A stretch of DNA of 64,000 bases from positions 62,001 to 126,000 of the forward strand of contig NZ_JAENKV010000002.1 of NCBI RefSeq assembly GCF_016599045.1, in the 5' to 3' direction. A program made the position numbers and the translations under genes. This DNA is from Campylobacter sp. TTU_617 (GTDB taxonomy: Bacteria > Campylobacterota > Campylobacteria > Campylobacterales > Campylobacteraceae). The notes under the pieces are model-generated. The model made no database searches and had not been told where the DNA came from. It was given only the letters and a program-made list of their open reading frames with translations. Positions 35,754 through 47,678 of this stretch are shown here, in pieces; positions within the stretch are counted from its first letter, which is position 1; the number at the start of each line of letters is the position of its first letter.

Positions 35754-37392
35754 GCACTATGGAATTTTTGCGTGCGGTTTTTTGGAGTGAGAAAAGGATT
35801 AAAATAATCAAAACAAAATACACCACATTTAAGCTATTTATTATCATTAAATTTTCATTATTTTCTTTGAAAATATTATATATAAAATAAAATTCTTTTG
35901 GATTTAAAAACAAAACAAAAGCGAAAATAAAATATGAGCAAGATAAAAAAATATATCTTAAAACACGAGAATTTATAAAAAATAAAAATAATCCAACAAA
36001 ACTTAAACATGCAAAAGATATATACGCAACATCTTTAAATATTTTTAAATCAAAAAATTTTGCCAAAAGAACTCCAACCATACTAAAGATAGAAACACTT
36101 GTATAGCAAATTATCAAAATAAATAAAAGGTTATATATTTCTTTTATTATAATCTTGCTCCATTTAATTTTTTTCACTTTAACTTTTTCATTTATCATAT
36201 GCGTTCTTTCTTTATTTTTACAAAAATATATAGAACAAACACATATAAATAATAAAATACCTAATATATACCAAAAAATATTATTATAATTAAAAATATC
36301 ACTTAAATAGGTTTTAGTGTCATTTATAATCTTTTTATCATTGATATGCAAAATAACAATACTATATAAAATATATAAAGCTATCAATAATACAAAGCTA
36401 TTAAAAACCTTTAAAAGATCGGTATGATGATCGCAAAGCTTTCTATAAAATCCTAAAAGTAAAAAATCTATCAATTTAGAATAATTTTTATTATTTTGAT
36501 CTATATCTTCATCCATATCTACTTTTTTAAGTTTATTCCAACTTTCTTTTAATTCTATCTCTTTGCAATAAAGCTCGTATTTATGAAAATTTGAAGCATC
36601 TAGGAGATTGTTATCTTTTATTAAAGCACTTTTAAAAGTTCTAAAAGAATCTCTAAAATCGTTTGCAAATTTATCTAAAGGTTTTTTATCTTGCTCTTCT
36701 TTAGTTTTGTTAAAATCTTCATATTCTTGTTTTATTCTTTTTTGTAGATCATCAAAAGTAAAATTTAAATTTGTATTTACAGCGTTTAAATTTCCTTTTA
36801 TAATATTTTGAAAAAATATAAAAGATTTTTCAAAATTAGCTCCATAAAAAGATAAATTTTCAAATGAGTTTTTAAAAAATATACATTCATAATTAAAGCT
36901 ATTAGCATTAAAATAAGCTTCTTTTGTAAATAAATTATTATATATACTAATATTTTGTATTGAATTTTCTTCAAAATTAAAATTTAAAATTTTATTTTCA
37001 AAAATACTTACATCTTTAAAAGTATTTTTACAAACATTTATTTTATATATTTCTTTTTTTACCCAAAAAATACCAAAATCTTTTTCAAAAATACTATCTT
37101 GAATTGAGATATATCCATCAAAATTATTTCTTATCATAAAACTGCTTTCAAAGCAACACATTTTAAATTCTAAAGATTTTATTGTAATTTCTAAAATTAA
37201 ATTTGGTATTGTACATCTATAAAAATACAAATTATATTCTTGGAAAACTTTAATATTATCATCAATAATAGATATAACACAATCATTTATTTGAAATAAA
37301 TTAGAATACTCTATATATAGTATTTTATTTTTTTCTACATTTAATTTTTTAGCTATATCTTCTATAGCTTTTTCCTTATCAAATTCTTCCAT
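35746..37392 (-). CDS. beta-helix/six-helix membrane protein coupled to the restriction enzyme
   Basis: The N-terminal 230 residues are a run of degenerate repeats of about 20 residues with regularly spaced Phe, Asn and Ile (CKNTFKDVSIFENKILNFNF, SIQNISIYNNLF, SFENLSFYGANFEKSFIFF), as in pentapeptide-type beta-helices. A charged helical linker follows, then about six membrane helices from residue 330 to the end. I recognise no named family. The ATG at 37392 shares one base with the stop of the restriction-modification gene (TGATG), so translation is coupled. An accessory or immunity role linked to that enzyme is inference. Confidence 0.8.
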   Translation of the reverse strand: MEEFDKEKAIEDIAKKLNVEKNKILYIEYSNLFQINDCVISIIDDNIKVFQEYNLYFYRCTIPNLILEITIKSLEFKMCCFESSFMIRNNFDGYISIQDSIFEKDFGIFWVKKEIYKINVCKNTFKDVSIFENKILNFNFEENSIQNISIYNNLFTKEAYFNANSFNYECIFFKNSFENLSFYGANFEKSFIFFQNIIKGNLNAVNTNLNFTFDDLQKRIKQEYEDFNKTKEEQDKKPLDKFANDFRDSFRTFKSALIKDNNLLDASNFHKYELYCKEIELKESWNKLKKVDMDEDIDQNNKNYSKLIDFLLLGFYRKLCDHHTDLLKVFNSFVLLIALYILYSIVILHINDKKIINDTKTYLSDIFNYNNIFWYILGILLFICVCSIYFCKNKERTHMINEKVKVKKIKWSKIIIKEIYNLLFILIICYTSVSIFSMVGVLLAKFFDLKIFKDVAYISFACLSFVGLFLFFINSRVLRYIFLSCSYFIFAFVLFLNPKEFYFIYNIFKENNENLMIINSLNVVYFVLIILILFSLQKTARKNSIVPN

Positions 37393-40300
37393 CACTTGCC
37401 TTCTATGATTTTTATCTCATCTTCGGTGAGATTGTAGAGTTTATAAACCAAAGAATTGATTTTGTTTTCTAGTTTTTGAGTGTTTGCGTTTTTGTCTTGT
37501 TCTTTGGCTTTTAAAATTTCATCGACTAAATTTATAAGCTCATTTGCTAATTTTTGATTTTTGGAATTTATTTTTGGTATAGGAAGTTTTTCTAAATTAT
37601 TTGTTTTTAACTCACCTTTTATACCACCGCCCATATAAAATTTTCTAAGCATTAAATATATAAAATCAGTATTTAAAAAAGCAATTAAATATTTTAAAAT
37701 ATTTGGTTCTAATGTTATAATATTGGCTGGGGCCATAGCCATAGAATTATTTGTTTCATAAGAAAAACAAGGTTCTTTTGACATTATACACGGATACACT
37801 ATCTTTTCTTTTTCAAATTCTTCCAAATAGGCACAATTTCTAAGATTATAAGGCGTAATTCCTTTGTCAGATCTTTTTTCTAATTGCGGATAAAATTCAT
37901 CAAAATGCTTTTTTAGGCTTGGATAATGCTCTATATTTATCGCTTCTACTTTTTCTCCACTTTTGCTTTTATAGCCGTTATGAGTATTTATCACCCAAAG
38001 CCCAGCCCATTCATAGCTATATCTTTTTATATCGCGTCCGCGTAGCATTTTGCGTATGAGTTTAGCGGTGCGTTCTTTTTCAGCTTCATCTTTACAATTT
38101 GCTAAAATTTCATTTCTTTTTTCAGTGGCGATGATAAAGGCTTCATTATAGCCTGTTAAAATTCCACGATATATATTAAGCCCATACCATTCTTTAAGCG
38201 GAGTTCCTATGCGTTCTATCTTAGCCTTTAAGACGCTAGTATTTTCATCGCTAAAAGTGAAGCTTTCTTTACTTAAAGAATTTTGCGAAAATTCTGTGAA
38301 GTTCTTAGATAAGCTAATATTATAGGCACAAGCTTTTAAAATTTCATTATTTAGAGCAAGGTATTTGAATTTATTATCTTTGCTTTTTGATTTTTCAAAA
38401 CAAAGTATAGAAGTATCCACACTAGCACTATAAAAAACTTTTACGCCGTTTAGATCAGTGTATTCTAAAACCTTAACATTTTTAAGTAAAAATTCACGCA
38501 AAGCTTCTCCGTATCCTGCACGCGTGTATTTGTTAGAAGTGATATAACTCAATACCCCCCCCCTATCTTTTAAAACATTAAATCCTAGTTCATAAAAATA
38601 AGTATAAATATCACTTGTTCCTTTATAAACTTTATAGTTTTTAGCTAGATGAGGTTTTAGTTCTTTAAGTTCTTCTTGTCTTATATAAGGCGGATTACCA
38701 ATGATTAGATCAAAGCCTTCGAAATTTCCATCATCGTCTAAAATTTCAGGAAATTCAAAACGCCATTCAAAAGGATGATTACTTTCTAGGTTAAAAATGG
38801 CATTATAATCTTCTTTGAGTTTTTTAAATTCTTTTGTGGCTTCTTTTTCATCAAAGTCAAAAAGAGTCAAATTCGCACTAACAAAGAATTTTAAATTCTC
38901 ATCATCTATGGCTAAGAAATTTCCGTATTTTTTAGAGTATTTTTCACATTTATCATTAAAGCTTTTCATTTCTTTTTTAAATTTATCCGCAAAGCAGAAA
39001 TTTTTAAAAGACATTTTGAGATTTTTTATCTCTTGGTTAATTTGACTTTTATCCGTGTAAAATCCCTCTTTATAGTCTTTTACTATGCGTTTGTATTTGC
39101 TCATACGTTCTTTGATGTTTGGATAATGACTTAGGCTTTTATCAATTTCAAAGTAAGATACCAAAGAATTCCCGCACTTTATGTTTATATCGATATTTGG
39201 TAGGGTTTTAAGATCGTGATAAGTTTCATCATCAAAGTTTTGGTAAAAGCTGTGTTTTAAAAGCTCTATCCAAAGCCTTAGCTTCGTGATCTCGCAAGAG
39301 TTGGGATTGATATCAACCCCAAAAAGATTATTTTCTATGATGTCTTTTTTAGTATGAAAAAGCTCTTGTTGGATAAGATGGGCTTTATCTTTAGGTGTGC
39401 TTGGACGTTTATACTCTATAAACTCGCCTTTATGATTGGTGATTAGAATTTCATCATTTTGCACTTCTAGGTAAAATTCTTCATCAAAAAGATTTAACTC
39501 ATCATAAATGCTAAGCAAACAATTTAAAGCAGAAACTAAAAAATGCCCACTTCCTACTGCAGGATCACAAATTTTTATGGAGTTTAAAAGCTCTTTTTGT
39601 ATCTTTTTATCTTCTTTTCTTAAAGATTTTCTTAGTTCGTTTATATCTTTAGCATCAAGATCAAATTTGGTATTAAATTTATCAAGCACGATTTTTGTGA
39701 TACTTTCTTTACACATATAAGAAGTGATAAAGCTTGGCGTGTAAAAACTTCCTTCTTTATAGCCGTTTAGTTTTTCAAAAACATTTCCTAAAACACTTGA
39801 GCTTATGAGTTCTTTTTGGCTTAAAATTTCACTTTGTTCATCATCGCTACCAAAATCAAAACTATCTAAAAATTCAAACAAGTATTCCAAAAGCCCCACT
39901 TGTCCTTTTTTGATCTTACATTTATCATCTTTTAGTATGGTGTTTTTGTAGTAAAAAAGCTTTAAATCATTGCTCAGGCTTGAAATTTCAAGCGTATTTT
40001 CTATGCTTTGTTTTTCAAATAAAGAAGAATTTAGATAAGGCAGATAAGCAAATACACTTTTCTTTCTTTTGCTTTTTTCTTTAGCCAAAATTTCAAAGAA
40101 AAGTTCGCTAAGTTTGTCAAAATCAGGGATTTTTTTAAAATTTAAAAATTTCAAATTTTTATCATCATTAAAACGCACCAAATTTGACTCTATAAGTTTT
40201 AAAAACAAAATGCGATTTAGCCATAAGATTAAAAGTTTTAAAATGGTTTCAAAATCTTCTTTTTGAAGTTTAGAATTTATAGCGGTATAAAAAGTGCCTT

Positions 40301-41123
40301 GCTCTTCTTTACTCTCTTGGCTTTTTGTGATAATGAGTTTTGAGTTTTGTTTGCTCTCATAAAGCCCTAAGATGTATAAAAGCTCTTTGTAAAAGGCGTT
40401 ATTTAAGGAATTTGCATCGTTGGGATTAAATTCATTGTGTAAAAAATCTTTATTAAAAATTTTAAAAATAGTTTTTAAATTTTTAAAATTTTGCTTTTCT
40501 TTGTCATTAAAGATCTTTAAATCTATAAAAAAGCCTTCTAAATTTTGCTTTTTATTTTCTATAAGCTTAGAGCATTCTTTGTAAAATTCTTCTGTGTTAT
40601 TGATAAGAGAGTTGCTATCATTAAAAGTATTAAGAAGTTTTTTGAAATTTGTATCATTAAAAAATAATTCTTCAAAAACTTTTGCTTTAAAAATATAAAA
40701 TTCATAAAAATTAGTAATGATGATAAATTTTAGATTAAAATTATGTTCTCTTTCTCTAAGATAGTAAAGTATGCTTTCGCAAAGTGCTTTTGAATTTAAA
40801 GAAGTTGGCGTGATAAATTCTTTAGAGCCTTGTTTTTTAGCTTCGATGACGACTTCTAACTCTTCTTTATTGATAAGACTTAGATCAATCTCACTTTTGC
40901 CTTTTTGTTTATGTTTTATAGTGGTATTAAAATTTAAAGCTTTTAAAAAGGGTGCAAGAGCGTTGGCCACTAGATAATCTTCATTTTGATTTTTAGAGTT
41001 TTCAAGATCAGCTAAATAGGTGTTTAAAAGTTTTTTGAAACTATCAAATTCATTTTGTGTGATTTGTTTTTTAAGATAATAAGGATTAAAAAAATCTTTT
41101 TGATTTAAATTGATAAATTTCAT
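37392..41123 (-). CDS. type IIG restriction-modification enzyme with a G9 tract
   Basis: This 1243-residue protein combines nuclease and adenine methyltransferase. An N-terminal PD-(D/E)XK nuclease site is seen as D80 (SEIDLSL) and E94-A-K96 (VVIEAKK). The methyltransferase has FYTPSFITSYM, motif I CDPAVGSGHFLV near residue 520 and motif IV GNPPYIR near 808. The C-terminal 400 residues hold the target recognition region (LKEWYGLNIYRGILTGYNEA, MAMAPANIITLEPN). A G9 tract encodes DRGGVL at residue 853, just after motif IV; the frame is open here, so the enzyme is on. Slippage would cut the protein there and remove the recognition domain. Recognition sequence unknown. Confidence 0.93.
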   Translation of the reverse strand: MKFINLNQKDFFNPYYLKKQITQNEFDSFKKLLNTYLADLENSKNQNEDYLVANALAPFLKALNFNTTIKHKQKGKSEIDLSLINKEELEVVIEAKKQGSKEFITPTSLNSKALCESILYYLREREHNFNLKFIIITNFYEFYIFKAKVFEELFFNDTNFKKLLNTFNDSNSLINNTEEFYKECSKLIENKKQNLEGFFIDLKIFNDKEKQNFKNLKTIFKIFNKDFLHNEFNPNDANSLNNAFYKELLYILGLYESKQNSKLIITKSQESKEEQGTFYTAINSKLQKEDFETILKLLILWLNRILFLKLIESNLVRFNDDKNLKFLNFKKIPDFDKLSELFFEILAKEKSKRKKSVFAYLPYLNSSLFEKQSIENTLEISSLSNDLKLFYYKNTILKDDKCKIKKGQVGLLEYLFEFLDSFDFGSDDEQSEILSQKELISSSVLGNVFEKLNGYKEGSFYTPSFITSYMCKESITKIVLDKFNTKFDLDAKDINELRKSLRKEDKKIQKELLNSIKICDPAVGSGHFLVSALNCLLSIYDELNLFDEEFYLEVQNDEILITNHKGEFIEYKRPSTPKDKAHLIQQELFHTKKDIIENNLFGVDINPNSCEITKLRLWIELLKHSFYQNFDDETYHDLKTLPNIDINIKCGNSLVSYFEIDKSLSHYPNIKERMSKYKRIVKDYKEGFYTDKSQINQEIKNLKMSFKNFCFADKFKKEMKSFNDKCEKYSKKYGNFLAIDDENLKFFVSANLTLFDFDEKEATKEFKKLKEDYNAIFNLESNHPFEWRFEFPEILDDDGNFEGFDLIIGNPPYIRQEELKELKPHLAKNYKVYKGTSDIYTYFYELGFNVLKDRGGVLSYITSNKYTRAGYGEALREFLLKNVKVLEYTDLNGVKVFYSASVDTSILCFEKSKSKDNKFKYLALNNEILKACAYNISLSKNFTEFSQNSLSKESFTFSDENTSVLKAKIERIGTPLKEWYGLNIYRGILTGYNEAFIIATEKRNEILANCKDEAEKERTAKLIRKMLRGRDIKRYSYEWAGLWVINTHNGYKSKSGEKVEAINIEHYPSLKKHFDEFYPQLEKRSDKGITPYNLRNCAYLEEFEKEKIVYPCIMSKEPCFSYETNNSMAMAPANIITLEPNILKYLIAFLNTDFIYLMLRKFYMGGGIKGELKTNNLEKLPIPKINSKNQKLANELINLVDEILKAKEQDKNANTQKLENKINSLVYKLYNLTEDEIKIIEGK
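38555..38563 (-). repeat. poly-G contingency tract (G9) in the restriction-modification gene
   Basis: Nine G on the minus strand encode Arg-Gly-Gly-Val in frame. Gain or loss of one base shifts the frame inside the methyltransferase domain. Confidence 0.92.
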
Positions 41124-41146
41124 AAAAATCCTTTAAAATGAGTAAG

Positions 41147-41923
41147 TTAAAGTATGATTACTTCTTCTTCTAATAAAATTCCAAATTTTTCAAAAACTCT
41201 TTTCTTAGCAAGTTCTATAAGAAAAAGTGCATCATCAAAGCTAGCATTTTTTTTGTTGATTAAAAAATTGGCGTGTTTATCACTTAGCATAGCGTCATTT
41301 TTGCTAAAGCCTTTAAGTCCTACAGCTTCGATTAAAGCCCCTGCGAAATTGTCTTTTGGATTTTTAAAGATAGAGCCAAAGCTTGCTCCGCTTGGTTGGT
41401 TATTTCTGGCATTTTTTAAAAACTCGTCTTTTGTTTTATCAAAACCAAAGAAAAGTTTAAATTCAGCCCAAAAAAAAGGTGTTTGCAAAGGACAAAAGCG
41501 GTAAGCAAAATTTATATTTTCACGCATAATTTCGCCTTTAGCGGTGGCAATTTTGATTAAATTTTGACTGATACATTCTTCTTTAAGTCCTGCATTCATT
41601 TTTAAAAGCCCGCCAAGTGTGCCTGGGATTTTTTGTAAAAACTCAAAGCCTAAAAGATTGTTTTCTTTGGCAAAGCGATAAATTTTACTTGCTTTTGTTT
41701 TGCAACCTATGCGTAAGATAATAAAGTCTTTATTTTTATCAAGTATTTCTATAAAATCAAAAATATCTCCTAAAATCCCCATTTTTTTAGGTTTTGGACT
41801 AATTAGTAAATTATTTGCTCCACCTATTAAAAAGCCATCAAATTCTTCTATTTTGTTTAAAACTTGAACTTCAAATTTATCACCTATACGCACGGATGAG
41901 TATTTTTTGAAGTCTATTATCAT
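41147..41923 (-). CDS. murB: UDP-N-acetylenolpyruvoylglucosamine reductase MurB
   Basis: MurB uses FAD and NADPH to make UDP-MurNAc for peptidoglycan. The FAD site (FLIGGANNLLIS) and catalytic region (FEFLQKIPGTLGGLLKMNAG, then PSGASFGSIFKNP) are visible. The ATG at 41923 overlaps the fliQ stop as ATGA, giving 258 residues; the longer open frame to 41989 lies inside fliQ. It is the short type of MurB. Confidence 0.94.
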   Translation of the reverse strand: MIIDFKKYSSVRIGDKFEVQVLNKIEEFDGFLIGGANNLLISPKPKKMGILGDIFDFIEILDKNKDFIILRIGCKTKASKIYRFAKENNLLGFEFLQKIPGTLGGLLKMNAGLKEECISQNLIKIATAKGEIMRENINFAYRFCPLQTPFFWAEFKLFFGFDKTKDEFLKNARNNQPSGASFGSIFKNPKDNFAGALIEAVGLKGFSKNDAMLSDKHANFLINKKNASFDDALFLIELAKKRVFEKFGILLEEEVIIL

Positions 41924-42189
41924 TTGATAAAGGTTGGAATTTGATTTAAAATATTTTCGGTAAATTCTATCATTGTTGTTGTCATCCAAGGCATCAAAAA
42001 GATGATTACAATTACAACTAAAATGATTTTTGGAACAAAAGAAAGTGTCATTTCATTTATCTGTGTTGTAGCTTGAAAAATACTTATAATAAGCCCTGCA
42101 ATAAGCCCTGCAAGAAGCATAGGCAAGGAGATTAAAAGTGTAACTTTAAAAGTAGCAACCCCAAGGGCTACAAGAGTGCTCTCATCCAT
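41920..42189 (-). CDS. fliQ: flagellar export protein FliQ
   Basis: FliQ is a small export-gate subunit of the flagellar type III system. The product is 89 residues with two membrane helices (LISLPMLLAGLIAGLIISIF and IILVVIVIIFLMPWM) and the family core FQATTQINEMTLSFVPKI between them. The ATG is preceded by AAAGGAAAATT. It overlaps murB by 4 bases. Confidence 0.95.
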   Translation of the reverse strand: MDESTLVALGVATFKVTLLISLPMLLAGLIAGLIISIFQATTQINEMTLSFVPKIILVVIVIIFLMPWMTTTMIEFTENILNQIPTFIK

Positions 42190-42198
42190 AATTTTCCT

Positions 42199-43062
42199 TT
42201 AAGAATATCTAGCATTTTCGTATTCGCTAGGAATAAGATAATCATTTGTGTGGATTATTTTATCATAAAACTTATGTTCATATCCTAGTTTAAAAAGTGT
42301 ATCAAGGGCTTTAGTTTGAATTTCATTTAAATAAATAGAATTTTGATTGGCATATAAGGATAAATAAGTTTTTAGTTTTAATTCATCTACGCGTATTAGC
42401 TTTCTTTCCATTAGCATAGGAATTAAAATTTTAGAATTTAAATATGCTATTTTAACGGCATTGATAAGATCTTTTTCTATTTGGATCGCATCTGTAATGG
42501 GTAAAGAGCGACGCAGAGCCATCCCGCCTAAAGGTAAGGGGAGATTTTCTTTTGCGAGCTCTAGCCAAATATCCCAAAGTTCTACTTCTACACAAAGTTT
42601 TGTATCAAAGTCTAAAATGCTTTCGTGGATTAAAACTCCAGCATCCACTTCACCTTCTAATACCGCTTTTTCAATTTCTAAGAAATTTTTATAAATAATT
42701 TTAGCTTCTGGATATTTTATGCGAAAAATTAAAGCATTTGTGGTATTTGCTCCACTTAGTGCCACTTTAAAATTTCTTTTTAATTGTGTTTCTTTTTTTT
42801 TAATAAGTTTTGGTCCATAGCCTTCACCAAAACTCATAGCTGTGCGTAAAAGTGCGTATTCTTTAGCGATTAAAGGGTAAAGTGCAAAAGAAATAGCACT
42901 AACATCATAATAATTTTGAAGAGCTAATTCATTTAAACTTTGTATATCTAAGGCTTTGTTTTTATAATCAAATTCATTTCCAATCCAGCCAAATTTAATT
43001 GCCATATACATAAAAATATCATCAGCATCAGGAGAATGAGCTATAGTGATCGTTTTTTTCAT
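42199..43062 (-). CDS. mqnD: 1,4-dihydroxy-6-naphthoate synthase MqnD-like
   Basis: The 287-residue product has the MqnA/MqnD fold: ITIAHSPDADDIFMYMAI at the N-terminus, FGEGYGPKLI, GEVDAGVLIHESILDF and LPLPLGGMALRR. These fit MqnD, which converts cyclic dehypoxanthinylfutalosine to dihydroxynaphthoate in the futalosine menaquinone pathway, better than MqnA. The assignment rests on motif order and could be confused with MqnA. It is followed by fliQ after 9 bases and is divergent from recA. Confidence 0.82.
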   Translation of the reverse strand: MKKTITIAHSPDADDIFMYMAIKFGWIGNEFDYKNKALDIQSLNELALQNYYDVSAISFALYPLIAKEYALLRTAMSFGEGYGPKLIKKKETQLKRNFKVALSGANTTNALIFRIKYPEAKIIYKNFLEIEKAVLEGEVDAGVLIHESILDFDTKLCVEVELWDIWLELAKENLPLPLGGMALRRSLPITDAIQIEKDLINAVKIAYLNSKILIPMLMERKLIRVDELKLKTYLSLYANQNSIYLNEIQTKALDTLFKLGYEHKFYDKIIHTNDYLIPSEYENARYS

Positions 43063-43198
43063 TGATGAGTTGATCCTTGATTTTTCTTAATAAAATATTT
43101 TATAGAATTTCATTTAAAAATTTATAAAAACTTTAATTTTATGATTTTATTTTAAAAATATTTTTTTTGAAGTAATGCATTATTTAGCTTTATTTTGT

Positions 43199-43204
43199 TA
43201 GAAT
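43199..43204 (+). promoter_or_regulatory. extended -10 of recA
   Basis: TAGAAT is preceded by TGT, an extended -10, 28 bases before the recA start. No LexA-type operator is evident, consistent with Campylobacter lacking a classical SOS system (known, not seen). Confidence 0.55.
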
Positions 43205-43232
43205 TTAGATTAAATTATTTTAAGGGAAAATA

Positions 43233-45763
<2,531 letters not shown>

Positions 45764-45774
<11 letters not shown>

Positions 45775-46432
45775 ATTATTGTGTGTTTTATTATTTTTAT
45801 GTGCTTTTGCAAATGCTAAAACAAATCCTTTTGATATAGAACAAAATTTAAGTAATAATATTATAATCCCAGAATCTTTTCAAAAAGAAGAAGTTAAATT
45901 TAATTCAAGTGCAAGAATTCTTAAAGCTATTACTTTTCATTATATTAATCTTGATGGAAGTGAGAGTGATTTAAATCTTGATATCAATAAAAGCATAGAT
46001 TGGCACGATCGTTATGTATTAACAAGAGTAAAAGCTCCTGATCCTTCTAAAAATTTAGATGTTTCTGTAACTATACCTGAGAAAAATAATTCTAAATCAG
46101 ATCTAAATACTTCTGTTAGCATAGAACTTCCCATACAAACAGATAAAATATATGATTTTATAGCTTATACAACTTATAAAAATAAGATTAAATTTAATAC
46201 AAGTGATGAAATATTATCTGATTTTTCAATAGGAAATCCTAGTAAAATTGTTTTAGACTTTAAATCAGATGATATTCAGCCAACTAAAAATATCAGACTT
46301 AAAGATTCTTTGTTTAAAAGAATAGATTTTGGATCCCATAAAGGGTATTATCGCTTAGTGATTTATTTGGATGGAAAGTATAGTTATCAAATTCAAAAAG
46401 ATTCTACTGGTTATATTATCAATTTATTATAA
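45764..46432 (+). CDS. cgpA: AMIN-domain periplasmic glycoprotein (CgpA-like)
   Basis: The 222-residue product starts with a signal peptide (MKIKLLCVLLFLCAFANA) and ends with an AMIN domain (FSIGNPSKIVLDF, RIDFGSHKGYYRLVIYLDG), which usually binds peptidoglycan or targets the envelope. Four pgl N-glycosylation sequons are visible (EQNLS, DINKS, EKNNS, DLNTS), which fits the known Campylobacter glycoprotein CgpA. It lies between the FtsB-like gene and the ligase with no gaps. Confidence 0.85.
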
Positions 46433-47269
46433 ATGAGAAAAATTGTATTTTTAATATTTTTTATTTCTTATTCTAATGCAATTTTATTATTTGATACTTA
46501 TGATGAAAATTTTTTTGATAAAGAAGATATAAAAACTTATGTAATGAGTGAAAAACTTGATGGTGTAAGAGGGATTTGGGATGGTAAGACATTTAAAACA
46601 CGCAAAAATAATCCTATCTTTGCTCCTTTATTTTTTACTCAAAATTTTCCAAATTTTGCTCTTGATGGGGAATTATGGATACAAAGAAAAAGTTTTGATG
46701 AAATTTCAGCTCTTATACGAACAAATGAAGCCAATAATACACTTTGGAAACAAGTAACTTATAATGTTTTTGATGTTCCAAATGCTTGTGAAGAATTTAA
46801 GCTTAAAGAATGCACTTTATTAAATCGTTTAGAAATTTTGCAAGAGTATTTAAAAAAATATCCTAATGCTTACATAAGAATCATTCCTCAAGTTTTTATT
46901 AAAGATAAAAAGCATTTAAATGATTATTATAAAAATGTTTTAAAAAACGATGGAGAAGGACTTATCATAAGAAAAAACTCTATGCCTTATGAAAATAAAA
47001 GATCAAATTTTTCTTTAAAACTAAAGCCTTTTTTTGATGATGAATGTAAAGTTGTAGGCTATATAAAAGGAAAAGGTAAATATGAAAATAAGATCGGAGC
47101 TTTATTGTGTGAGCTATCTAGCACAAAAGTTATTAAAATTGGATCAGGGTTAAAAGATAGCGATAGAGAAAATCCTCCAAAAATAGGTTCTATTATCACT
47201 TATAAATTTAACGGATTAACAAAAAATTCTTTACCACGTTTTCCTGTATTTTTACGCGTTAGAGAATAA
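46433..47269 (+). CDS. periplasmic ATP-dependent DNA ligase
   Basis: The nucleotidyltransferase lysine motif SEKLDGVRGIWDG (near residue 38) is followed by LDGELWIQRK, GEGLIIRKNS and SLKLKPFFDDECKVVGY, the core set of minimal ATP-dependent ligases, and a C-terminal OB fold. A signal peptide (MRKIVFLIFFISYSNA) predicts export, as in the LigE type, proposed to act on incoming DNA. The product is 278 residues. Its ATG directly follows the cgpA stop. Confidence 0.9.
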   Translation: MRKIVFLIFFISYSNAILLFDTYDENFFDKEDIKTYVMSEKLDGVRGIWDGKTFKTRKNNPIFAPLFFTQNFPNFALDGELWIQRKSFDEISALIRTNEANNTLWKQVTYNVFDVPNACEEFKLKECTLLNRLEILQEYLKKYPNAYIRIIPQVFIKDKKHLNDYYKNVLKNDGEGLIIRKNSMPYENKRSNFSLKLKPFFDDECKVVGYIKGKGKYENKIGALLCELSSTKVIKIGSGLKDSDRENPPKIGSIITYKFNGLTKNSLPRFPVFLRVRE

Positions 47270-47276
47270 TGAATTC

Positions 47277-47305
47277 TTGACTTGTATTATTTTTTATGCT
47301 AGAAT
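47277..47305 (+). promoter_or_regulatory. promoter of the five-tRNA cluster
   Basis: TTGACT (47277-47282) and the extended -10 TGCTAGAAT (47297-47305) are spaced by 17 bases between the -35 and TAGAAT. This is an unusually complete vegetative promoter for this AT-rich genome, 16 bases before tRNA-Pro. Confidence 0.75.
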
Positions 47306-47320
47306 GTTAGCTTTTAAATT

Positions 47321-47398
47321 CGGGGTGTAGCGCAGTCTGGTTAGCGCACTTGGTTTGGGACCAAGGGGCCGAAGGTTCGAATCCTTTCACCCCGACCA
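47321..47398 (+). tRNA. tRNA-Pro (TGG)
   Basis: Acceptor CGGGGTG pairs with CACCCCG, the anticodon is TGG, and CCA is encoded. First of five tRNAs. Confidence 0.97.
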
Positions 47399-47422
47399 TT
47401 TTTATAAATATTTATAAAAAAT

Positions 47423-47500
47423 GGTGAGTGTAGCTCAGTCGGTTAGAGCATCAGATTGTGGTCCTGAGGGTCGTGGGTTCAATTCCCATCACTCACCCCA
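47423..47500 (+). tRNA. tRNA-His (GTG)
   Basis: The extra 5' G (47423) faces the discriminator C, as in tRNA-His. Acceptor GTGAGTG pairs with CACTCAC, and the anticodon is GTG. Confidence 0.97.
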
Positions 47501-47504
47501 CTAA

Positions 47505-47581
47505 GCGCTCGTAGCTCAACTGGATAGAGCGACAGACTTCGGATCTGTAGGTTATGGGTTCGATTCCTATCGGGCGCACCA
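47505..47581 (+). tRNA. tRNA-Arg (TCG)
   Basis: The anticodon loop CTTCGGA gives TCG. Acceptor GCGCTCG pairs with CGGGCGC with one G-U pair, and CCA is encoded. Confidence 0.96.
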
Positions 47582-47596
47582 CCACTTCTTATATAT

Positions 47597-47673
47597 GCGT
47601 TCATAGCTCAGCTGGATAGAGCAACGGCCTTCTAAGCCGTAGGTCAGAGGTTCGAATCCTCTTGAGCGTACCA
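47597..47673 (+). tRNA. tRNA-Arg (TCT)
   Basis: The anticodon loop CTTCTAA gives TCT, reading AGA and AGG. Acceptor GCGTTCA pairs with TGAGCGT with two G-U type pairs, and CCA is encoded. Confidence 0.95.
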
Positions 47674-47678
47674 CTTTT

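Noticed and set aside
41154-41504. 116-residue plus-strand open frame
   Set aside because: It is a shadow of murB with a Ser/Lys/Leu composition produced by the reversed coding strand.
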